NCBI GenBank assembly: GCA_038049695.1
Contig: CP142457.1
Location: forward strand, 28,543,001-28,607,000
DNA from: Cinnamomum chago
Lineage: Eukaryota > Streptophyta > Magnoliopsida > Laurales > Lauraceae
Direction of reading: 5' to 3'
DNA length: 64,000 nucleotides
Under the pieces are notes generated by a model that did no database searches, had not been told where the DNA came from, and saw nothing but the letters and a program-made list of their open reading frames with translations. The position numbers and the translations under genes were made by a program. Positions 54,805-64,000 of this stretch are shown piece by piece; within the stretch, counting starts at the first letter, position 1; every line of letters starts with the position of its first letter.

Positions 54805-54900
54805 AACCACTGAATAGCTCAGTGGTAGGGGCATTTCCCTTCCCAGGGGTGACAGGGGGTTGATCCCTGCCACCCTAGATTAGAACCACAGTACTGTACC
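54805..54900 (+). mobile_element. tRNA-like sequence, probable SINE head
   Basis: A-box-like TAGCTCAGTGG (54815-54825) and B-box-like GGTTGATCC (54858-54866) are spaced as in a tRNA. A T-arm CAGGG-loop-CCCTG and a D-arm can be folded; the anticodon loop region TTCCCAG would resemble Gly(CCC). The acceptor stem is not convincing, so this is a tRNA-derived SINE head or decayed tRNA rather than a working tRNA gene. Confidence 0.45.
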
Positions 54901-56680
54901 ACTCATCCAATGGAGCGAAAAAAGAAAATGATCTATGGTGCACAGATAGATATATCATAAAGAATTATGCTAGTTATTGATAAATTAAAAGGGTTACAGA
55001 AGTTGAAGTGTTGATGTCTAATACATATTATCTTGGATAAGCTTAGGAAGAGAATAAAATATTACCTTTGTAGCTTCAATACTAAAGTAGAAGATGAAAA
55101 ATTGCATTGATCTTGTGTTTATTTTGGAATTTAGAAAACCCCGTGTGTAAATTTATGTTGTCTTGTTGGTTGTCGTCTAATTAAATGGTTAGATCAGATA
55201 ACCAAACATTATGAGCTACAATTTTTACTGGCATGATTTGAAGCTTTTTTCGTAGAAATATTAGATTTTGCTTGTGTAAGTATGATTTCTTGTTAGTTTG
55301 CACTATTCTATATATCTCCTTCACTTCTATAAAAAGGGACAACATGGTTATTTATTCTAATTATTTTATTTTTATTTTCTGTCGTGGTCATGGTCGCCAT
55401 CATCATCTTCATCAATTTCTATGCTATCTTATTGGAGGAGTCCTCAATTAATCATTCTTATCCCATAAACAAGTCAAGTCCAAAATTCCTTTACATCTAA
55501 CCATAGAATATGATTCTACAAGCTTTATTCTTTTGGCCTAAGTTTTTAAAACAATTTGTAAAAATATGCCTGCAATTTTTGTATCTCCTTGTTTCTTATA
55601 ATTGCTCTTTTCCGTTTTCTTGTACTTCATATTTGTTGAACAATTTGCTTAACCAACTAAACTTACTCCCATTCAAAAAGAACCTAAATTTCTATAGGTC
55701 TGCCATCTGTTCTATGCTCTCTTTTTCTTCATCTTTGCTAAGGGTACGTCTAGTTATGGTGAAATGCACCAATTCTTTCTTTTTGTCCACTTCTCTAGAG
55801 GTTCAGTTATGACTGTTACATCATTATATACTCCTTACTCTTAATCAGTCATCAGCTTCAACTTGTCAAATATCATCTCTGCTATCACTTTCCAATACTT
55901 TAGGAGGAAGTTTGGTGTCTGATTATTGATTGAAGATAATAGGTTAATGGCCTGGATAAGATTTTTCTTTCTGCCCATCTAGTTTTAGTGACTTTAGTGA
56001 ATTGGGAGTTGACTCGGCTGAGTTTTATTGTACTTGAATCCCTAGCAGATATATCTGGAACGTAACACACAGAATGGGGTATGACTTGGTTGTGTTCCAT
56101 GAAGCTTGGCCAAGTGATAGGCAATCAAGTCTTTAGTTTTCTAATTAAAATTGATTTTTTAAAACAGTTTTTAAGTTTTTAGTTTTTACCTTTATTTTGT
56201 CATGGAATTTTCATGTTATTGATCATGATATGGTCAGAGATAGCAAGATCAAACATCATCATCATCATCAATAGCATGATCAAACATCATTATGAATATT
56301 TAATCAGTTGTTCTCTGATCGTCAAATAAAATAAATAAATAAATGAATTTACTTGAGTTGATTCACACTAGGTTTCGCATCAAAATATGCAAAATTTACA
56401 AATAAAAAAATATAACATTTCTTGTCTTTTAAGTTTTCTAGTATAAAGTATATTTCCTATTTTTAATTTTCTTGAATTTGTAGGGCTATTTCTTTTTTGT
56501 GAATGGTAATCGTCATTAAGAATAGCAAGGCGGATGAGGGATATACCGACAAATTTTTTTTTTATTGATGATATACCGACAAGTTAACCACCCAAAAGAA
56601 GCAATAGAGAAAATAGAAAAAGAGCTGAGCTAGAAAGGGTCAATACAAAAGACTATTTTCATTAGATATAAACAAACTCT
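54901..56680. other. Intron 5 sequence, nothing recognised
   Basis: AT-rich. A GACTCGGCTGAG word at 56009 matches words near 54220. A CAT microsatellite lies at 56255-56270 and (AAAT)n at 56325-56345. No gene supported. Confidence 0.35.
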
Positions 56681-56689
56681 AGTAAGAAA

Positions 56690-57990
56690 CTCCCTCCTTA
56701 GCTAGGCTGTTTGCCACCTTTTTAGCCAATCGGTTAATATGATGGAATGAAGCATTTAAATTTCTTGCCAAGTTAAGCACTTTTCCATTGCATCCGCTAA
56801 TCTCCAGGGAGCCTTACCAGCGCTGGAAGCCCAACAAATGATGCAATCAAATCACCTTCCACCAGTAAACCACTAAGATTGAGCTGAAGTGCTTCTCGCA
56901 GATCCGTCTGCAAAGCAAGAAGCTCCACCTTATTTACCTTGCAACAGCCAACAAGGCCAGAATACTAAAGGATGTGCGATGCATTCCATTCTTGAATGAT
57001 TCCTCTAATGAATGCACTACCTTGATTGCCGATAGGACTACCATCTAAGTTTAATGGCCTTTTCTTTTCTTTTTTTTGGGGGGGGTGGGGGGGTCGGGGG
57101 AGTTGTGTTTGCAATGATTACCTTGAGACTGGGAGGTGCATGATGACCAAGAAGTAGTAAGAAATATCAATCAGAGGTTCAACAGAGGGGATTCTACATT
57201 GAAAGCACCTCAGACTTCTTTCCTTACACAATACCCATAATGTAGCCAAAAAAGACAGTTTCCGCATCTTCCCCTCTTGCCGTACGCACAACCATCTTCC
57301 AAATACCAAGAAAAATTGCAGTGTCTCTGGGGAAAGCCCGATTGCACTCAAACGAGCCAAGAACTGACCTCCACAAGACTAGAGCCACTCTAAAGGAACA
57401 AATGATCCATCGTCTCCTCATCGGCAAGGAACATTGGGCAGTTATTCTCAATTTTTCTTTTTTGCTGACAAAGATTATCCATGTTTAGGACACAACCCTG
57501 AAGGGCTAGCCAACTGATGTAGATGGACCTCAGACCACATGTGTAGGGCCCAAGTATATTTAGGTTTTATTTGTTATTAGATTTCTAATTTTATGTAATT
57601 AGGATTTAGTTTCCAATTCCATTAGGATTCTTATTTTATTTCCTAAGATAGGTTATTAGGTTTCTTGGACCCTAAGTTATGGTTCTTATTTATATGACAT
57701 TGTAGAGAAGCAATTCTCAGAGAGTTGATTAATGAAAATTGGGTTTTCCCATTGAGGTGCATCCTCTTTTATCGTCTCTACGGAGATTTATTGTGTGTTT
57801 GGACACGTGCTTCGGCACCCAATTGTGCTTTGAACACTCCCCGCAAGCCCTAACCTTAGGGCCTACATCAACAACCAAAAACAGCAACCCCAGGAGGGGG
57901 CTTCAATTTCCAAAGACAAAACACCGGGCTAATATCAGAAATTTGATAAGACTTGATCTTTGGGCCATAGGAATCGGCATCACCTAGCCA
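56690..57990 (-). pseudogene. L1-type LINE 3' region (zf-RVT and RNase H), split by solo LTR
   Basis: On the minus strand, WLALQGCVLNMDNLCQQK (crossing the LTR insertion point), NNCPMFLADEETMDHLF and LFRVALVLWRSVL match the zinc-binding zf-RVT part of plant L1 LINEs. DGSPIGNQGSA near 57040 and VNKVELLALQTDLREALQLN (about 56940-56880) match the RNase H part. Frames change and stops occur; the reverse transcriptase itself is absent. The solo LTR at 57515-57870 interrupts it. Confidence 0.65.
57515..57870 (+). mobile_element. Solo LTR inserted in a LINE
   Basis: TGATGTAGATGGACC to GGGCCTACATCA, 356 bp. Outside are CCAAC and ACAAC (four of five match). A TATTTATATGAC TATA-like box lies near 57687. 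It shares phrases with the LTR at 31955-32297. No primer site or internal sequence follows, and LINE sequence resumes on both sides, so it is a solo LTR left by LTR-LTR recombination. Confidence 0.75.
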
Positions 57991-60906
57991 TACTGAGATA
58001 AAGTTAATTCCTGAAGTAGTGATTTAATTGTACCTTATAACTGCCCCAAAATGCTAATACCCATTTGAAAAAATGTAATTCATGCACATTTATACATACA
58101 CTACTATAGAAATAAAATGTTATGTTGGTAGGCGAATGAAACTCGTGCTAGAGATGGGAAGTGACAAGATGGTTTGTTGTTGTTGGAACCTTATATTCAT
58201 ACAAACACACAGAGACATATATAATAACATTTATATTTGAAATGGTTAAGTGGAAAGGAAAAGAGAAACAAAAAAGAAAAAGAAAAAAGAAGACAAGCAT
58301 ATATTAAACTAAAATGGGTACAGCAAGATACACTTATTTATCTTTGGGCTATGCCTCATGACAGAGAAAAGCTTATTTAAGAACGACATTGCAATGCAAT
58401 TCATTTTAACTTTATTCTTAAGTGCCAACTCATCAATGTGGGACTCCTTTTCCACTCAATTTTCAATAAAATTTCAAAACTGCGGCACTGTAACACTTTC
58501 GTTGTCACTCAATCACTCACATGTCAGACTTGGATTTAATATGCCGTATGATGCATATAGGCTTTATTTATAGTTGTGGAAAGTTCACTCTATCATCGAT
58601 ACAATGGATATTGGACCAATGTTGGTTTAAAATGGATGTCATGGAAGGCAATATGGTCAACTTGTAAAAGCAATATATCGTTGCGATACACAACGATTCA
58701 CAGTTATTAGTATAAATTTTGATGCGGCCTGAAAAAAGTTGGAAACAATCCTAAAGATCCATAATATTTGGAAAATATTGGAATCTAGTGTTCTTGTGAA
58801 TTCGAGCATAGTATCTAGGTAGGGGGCCCCAGAGTTGTACAGGTCCTTTTTTTCATTCTTTAGTATTAAACTGTTGAAAATTTTGAAATTTAATGATTGA
58901 ATCAAATTTACTTCAAGAAATTGAATGTCATTCATGGTTGCATTTTTTAAATCTAAAATGGTGGCCACACATGCATTAGCTTTTGAGTGAGTTCTTCTGA
59001 TCTTTGATATGTTTTCTCCATGTTCTCTTGCTTTCATCCTTTATGATTCCTTCCTATTTGACTTTGTACAGTGATTGGTGATAGTCTCAACTCTCAAGCA
59101 TAAATTACACAACGTGAACCATTTTATAGTTGGCACAATATATATATATATATATATATAGTTTGATTGGAAACAAAAGGCTCTTATTGAAGTGAAGAAG
59201 ATAATAAGAAAATAAACAAAAAATCAATAGTATAAGAGCTATATACTGTAGTGGCTTTAAAGAAAGGCTATAGTGATTTTTGATGAAAGCTACCCTCTCC
59301 GTACATTATCTACTTGCTGTTTTGCTAGCATGTTAGGTGTCTTCATTTGCCTCTTTATACACATGCAAGAAAGTGACAGTCATCAGAGATACTAACTTTT
59401 CTATCTCCCTTTGTATGGAAGCCAACTTGAATGGGTATTCTACTTTTCCCTTAGCCCACTTGATTGGATATACCTCCTTTTCCTTAGCCCACTTGATTGC
59501 ATTCCCATGGTCTCTTTCAATGATCATCTTGAACTGACAAAGCTCCCTATACAATATCTAAATCTTGAAGAATAGCCAATACTCACGCTTCTTTTGACTC
59601 CTTGTAGCCAACTGAATCCGAAAAGATTAGACAATCTCTCCTCCACTATTCCTTATAATTCCCCAACTCCTGCTGTCCAATTTTATTATAATTCCATTAA
59701 ATATCACACAATTCCTTATAATTACTCCAATTCCTTTGGTGGAAACTGTTTTAGTTTCTTCTCCTTGAGCCTCCTGAGTCCCGACAATGAGACTCTTTAT
59801 ATTACTGGATATTTGATGCCAAGAAGCCCTTTAAACTCTTCAATTGCAGCTCATGATGCCACACTAATATGTGCTTAAGAATCTCTTCCTCTAAAGTTTC
59901 TCTTTGATTAAAGACTCTTTCTTATGGACTCCATGCCACTGATGGGATCATCTTTCATAGCATCCCCTCTCTTGTTGGAAAAGCCCTTGACCGCTGGTGC
60001 AGCCAAGGAAGTGATTTCCCCATTTGTTGTGATCCAAAACCCCAAAATTTTAATTAATACAAAATTGCATGCAGGTCAAGGAGAAAACAGTTGTTTATAC
60101 TTACCAGTAAATGCTAGAACCACTGTAAAGTATTTGAAATGGGAGATGCTCTCAACCGAGAACGCAAAAGTGCAGCAGAGCAGTCACTTTTATTCAAACT
60201 ATTATGAGAAATAACAGTCTGAAACAGTCTACCCTTTCTATAGTATTTATAGTACCTAAATCCTAAACCATGTTAAAACTCCTAACTAAATCTCATTCAC
60301 TCATTATAATTCCCTTAGCTATTGAAAATGCTAAGTTAAAATGACCTAGTTACGTCAAAACAGGGAAAGAAGACTAAAAGGAAGCATTGGATCTCCCAAG
60401 AAAACCTTGTGCAGGTCTTTATGGATCTTCCTGTGCATCATGCCGTCTGGGGCCCACTGGTTGATTCTGTTGGACCAGCTGCTGGTTGCAGCTTGTACAC
60501 CAAGTGTGGGTGATCATTGGGTTGCTATCGCAGCTGAGCTAAGCTTGGTTTGGCTCTGGTTCAGTTGGGTCCAACTGAACTGACCCACTGTCCCCTTTTT
60601 TGTGAATTGACGGCCGTCCAGGCGATGGTGGACCTGGACTATTAAAATACTGTTCTGTCCCTTCTTTTAATGCAGGGCATTTGTGATTAAGTTTGGGACG
60701 TATTTGGGCCTCATTTTTACTGTCCAACTTATATTTTAACACTTTTCTCTTGATAGGGCCCTTATTGAGTATGAATCAAGAACCCTTTTGAACAAGTGAA
60801 TTGAATCTAAATAATTGGAGCCTGATCAGTCACATGATCCTCCAAAATCTAGAAATATTGTCCTCCATCAACCCCCATGCTAATATTTACTTCATCCACT
60901 CTTCCT
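57991..60906. other. Intron 5 sequence, no clear gene
   Basis: AT-rich, with (TA)n at 59143-59160 and an A-rich purine tract at 58255-58300. 60040-60250 has a TATA-like motif on the minus strand (CTATAAATACTATAG) and may be part of an LTR. No coding domain recognised. Confidence 0.35.
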
Positions 60907-60909
60907 TAA

Positions 60910-61340
60910 CCCTCCGTTTGGGAAGGGGAGAGGGGAGGGGAGGGGAGGGAAAATTTGAGGGGGAAGGAAAATGAAGGGGAGGGGAGAGGAGGGAAAATTA
61001 ATTTTACCTCCTCTTGTTTGGGAAGTCAAAAAGTAGGGGGAAGAAAAGTGAAAAAGTAGGGTTTTGTTTGTTTGTGAGATAGAGAGAAAATTACTGTTTT
61101 GTCCTTACTTTTGTAAAAAGGTCAAAATTATCTTTTACATATAAAGGGCAATTTGGTAATTTTTTCCATTTTCCCCTCCTTTCCCCATTTTCCCCACTGT
61201 TTTGGGGGCAAAAATTTTTGAACCCATTTCCCCCTCCCCCCCACCCCCTATTTTCCCTCCCCCCCCTCCAAAAAACTTTTCCCCCCACTTTCCCCTCTTT
61301 TTTTCTTCCTCCCCCCCATTTTCCACCCTTTCCAAACGGG
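60910..61340. mobile_element. PIF/Harbinger-like MITE, G-rich left arm and C-rich right arm
   Basis: The left end CCCTCCGTTTGGGAAGGGGA and reverse-complemented right end CCCGTTTGGAAAGGGTGG are inverted repeats. TAA trinucleotides flank both (60907-60909 and 61341-61343). The first 100 bases are almost pure GGGGA repeats and the last 130 are almost pure C/T. The Pro- and Gly-rich frames are not genes. Confidence 0.8.
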
Positions 61341-61409
61341 TAAGAGGATCATTGCGCTGTTGGACAAAGCCAAATTCATATACCAAATCTTCTCCAAGAA
61401 AGAGATGAT

Positions 61410-62520
61410 TTACTGAATCATTCTTTACTTCTCACATCTGGAATGTAAGGCATGCATTGATTTGCACAATTCCTCTCTTGACTGTGTTATCCATGGTTAA
61501 ATTATCTGCCACTACTGTCCATGCAAAAGTCTCTAACTCTGTTAGGGGGCCATGACAGGCCAAACTAAGATAATGAGGGTGCACAGAAATGAGAGGTGCA
61601 AGAGCCTTGAAGGTGGATTTCACTGAGTATCTTCTTTTAACTCCCACATCAAGATTCTTACATTTTGTATCCTCCCAAACCCAACTCTATCCGCTCTTCC
61701 CACCAAAAGATGGAACCATTCCTCAAAGACTTTCCTTATGGAGGACTTTTCGAACTATTGACAACCCATTTCCTACTATAGGACTTGACCCTAGAGACTG
61801 CCTAGAACCCACCCCGTGAGCTTCTATCTCTTCCCCACCATTATTTGCTTGAAAGTGTCTAATTCCTTATCCTCCCATCCATGAACTTCCATTTCTTTTT
61901 CTACCTCCCAAATTACTAGATGTGCCTAGTTCTTTTTGTCTTTTCCTTTCCATTGGATATCTCTTTGAAGCTTCTCATGCCTCTTTGCCACTGATAGTGG
62001 AAGATGAGGCTAAATTCAATCACCCCCTCGTCTTAGCTCTTTTCCTAAAGATAGTTGTCTTCTCTTCCATGTCACATACTTCTTTTCCACTCTTTACACT
62101 TTTGGATCCCCCATTACTTTGACCTTGGATTAGAACATAAGGGTAGCCCTAAATATTTTATTCGAAGCTTGTTTGTTTTGCATTTCATAATTTTCACCAG
62201 AGCACTCATCCAGCTTATGTTCACCCTTACTCCCACTGTAAAGCTATTCCCCATGCTTATCTACTGACTTGAGGCTGCCTCAGAGCATCTAAGAGTTTCC
62301 TTGACTTCTCAATCACCCTTAACAAAGTGTCACAAAACAACAGTGCATCATCCACAAATTGTATGTGACTGTGACTAGTCTGCTCTTGCCTACTTAAAAC
62401 TATTCTCCATTGTTTACTATGAGCACTCTCTGATAATCCATATCTATCGATAGAACTATAAAGAGGAAATAGAGATAATGGATCACCTTGCCTCAACCCT
62501 AGTGAAGAACCAAATGTGGA
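61410..62520 (-). pseudogene. L1-type LINE reverse transcriptase and zf-RVT fragment
   Basis: Minus strand: FGSSLGLRQGDPLS, then HIQFVDDALLFCDTLLR (the usual FADD reads FVDD), then YLGLPLCSNPRSK and, past several stops, KRRYSVKSTFKALAPL and FAWTVVADNLTMDNTVKRGI. These are the end of the palm, the thumb and the zf-RVT part of plant L1 LINEs. The front of the element is missing: at about 62521 it meets an LTR-like sequence. It cannot be functional. Confidence 0.75.
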
Positions 62521-62522
62521 AG

Positions 62523-64000
62523 TTGTTGGAAGTATGTGGGCCTAGTGGATCGATTTTCAAAACTTTTGACCCACTTTACTCAGAGATCAAGTACCCATAT
62601 GGCCACAAAAACCCAATCCAGGATTCAAGAACCTCAAACTCATGATCAAGATCAGTAAACACTGTCTCTAGGATAGTAAATAGTAACACCATACAACCAA
62701 AATAAATCCACAACATACGAGGAAGTAGATTATACCTTTGGAGCTCGATAGCGCTCTAATGGAGAAGAAGACAATTAGCTTGAACAAGAACTCTTCTTGT
62801 AGCGAATTAAAGATCTCCAAGACCTTGTTGTCTTCCACGCTATGACCCGTTTCAGATCTCTTTTCTCAAGAAGAATGGTGGAATTTCCAAGAAAAAATCA
62901 ACTAGTGCAACTCTTACACTATTGGGCGTGAATTCCAAGGTAGACGTCCAAGGGGTTTGGTTCCCCTATTTATAGCCCTATGCAACCTCATTTTTCTAAT
63001 TAAAATAGAAGTGTCACTTCCATAAGAATTAGTAACTATCTTCTTTCTAATTATTTTTAGAAGTCTCACTTCCATAACAATTAGTAACTATCTTCTTTCT
63101 AATTATTATTAGAAGTCTCACTTCCATAACAATTAGTAACTTACAATTACCACTATCAGAAGTCTTACTTCAAATAGAAATAGTAACTTTCTAATTCCTT
63201 TCCTTTTGAGTTCAAGTAGAATTAGCAATGATCTAATAATTGGGCCAGCGTGGGGACCACTAGGGATTCCATAGAAAGCTGGCTCCAACCGGGACACCCC
63301 GACCCCACATCTAATGTGCAATCCGGGCCCACAGTTAATTGCTAATAACTCCACTATATAAATACAATTGCACTCCAGTCTTAGGAATAAATTACAAAAA
63401 AGACCACTTCCCTATTACCACAAGTAGGCCCCTCCATCTATATTTATGGATCAATTGGACCTGTCCACCAAATTAGATCCATATCTTATTATCCTTGAGA
63501 CCCAATTAATTGTAGTGATCATCAGTACCATCCAATTAACTCTTAATAGGAATAGGTGCGCACTTACCAATGATAAATCCATTAATTGGAATAAGGGGAT
63601 TATGTGGATAGATTCCATCTTGACTATTGAATGTTCCCACGGTCCTACTACCATGTACCCAAAACACTGAGGTGTTGAGCTACAGTTGGCTTCACTCATT
63701 GGAGACTCAAAGCAAATGAATAGACAGAACTTGAGTTTATTAATATCTCAGGATTGAGAGCCTATTGCTAGGGAATTATAGAGCAGACCTTAAAATATAG
63801 ACAGTGTTTCATAAGGTGCTTCAATACATCCAATGTACCAGCACCATGATCCAGAATCTTACATTCTGATGATCGAGACAAACCACACTATCTCATAGTG
63901 ATCAAAGTGCTGCAACATTTTCAAATGAGATGCCCAATCTCATCACCGGTTGTAAATCAATTTTAAGTTTAGGATTTGTAACATATGTCTCCTGTATGTG
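62523..64000 (-). mobile_element. LTR-like sequence running off the window
   Basis: Begins TGTTGGAAGTATGTGGGCC exactly where the LINE frame is broken. Minus-strand TATA-like box GGCTATAAATAGGGG near 62965-62980. An internal ~60-bp unit AGAAGT(C/G)TCACTTCCATAA(C/G)AATTAGTAACTATC occurs near 63008, 63060 and 63110. No protein domain is seen to 64000. Confidence 0.45.
63000..63145. repeat. ~58-bp tandem repeat
   Basis: CTCACTTCCATAACAATTAG and ACTATCTTCTTTCTAATTAT alternate for about 2.5 units, inside the LTR-like sequence. Confidence 0.8.

Noticed and set aside
54385-54805. Minus-strand frames with a repeated peptide
   Set aside because: The repeat is the 106-bp DNA duplication; no protein family likeness.
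53636-64000. Search for helicase exon 6 (VPQ..., then PRR and DEAH motifs)
   Set aside because: No matching peptide with splice borders seen on the + strand; the exon is presumed outside the window.
1-64000. CRISPR array or bacterial-type operon
   Set aside because: Tandem repeats here lack unique equal-length spacers and cas genes; the sequence is clearly plant nuclear DNA.

Overview
This window is nuclear DNA of a flowering plant with a large, transposon-rich genome. The evidence is spliced exons with GT/AG borders, a plant telo-box/site II promoter, and plant-type LTR retrotransposons, hAT elements, LINEs and MITEs. The species cannot be read from the sequence; the very long introns would suit a large-genome lineage such as a magnoliid, but that is a guess.

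Layout. 1-12.5 kb: the 3' part of a Tat-like Ty3/gypsy retrotransposon. It has short tandem repeats, an antisense reading frame with a plant-mobile-domain-like region, more tandem repeats, a polypurine tract and a rearranged LTR whose blocks are tandemly duplicated; one block is split by a DNA transposon. 12.55-53.6 kb and onward: one host gene on the + strand, the first five exons of a DExH6/NIH-type R3H-domain DEAH RNA helicase. Its 672 coding bases are spread over 40.8 kb by introns of about 7.6, 10.0, 0.3 and 22.2 kb, and a fifth intron of at least 10.4 kb runs off the window.

Intron contents. Intron 1 holds a short MITE with an 8-bp target duplication, a longer relative of it, and a decayed minus-strand chromovirus (gag at one end, chromodomain at the other). 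Intron 2 holds a three-layer nest of DNA transposons, confirmed by an unoccupied related copy elsewhere in the window, with a decayed BED-finger hAT transposase in the innermost layer. Intron 4 holds chromovirus LTR, gag and integrase pieces, an almost full-length RTE LINE with a 20-bp target duplication, a long LTR-like block, a MITE, and a young, complete Ty1/copia element with two in-frame stop codons. Intron 5 holds a tRNA-like SINE-type sequence, two L1-type LINE fragments (one split by a solo LTR, the other ending at an LTR-like sequence), and a G/C-asymmetric PIF/Harbinger-like MITE.

The only gene that looks functional for the host is the helicase. Everything else recognised is mobile DNA, mostly broken and mostly antisense to the helicase. 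I found no CRISPR, operon or clearly new enzymatic system. The most informative observations are the extreme intron inflation, the nested insertion with its empty-site comparison, and the near-intact copia element.
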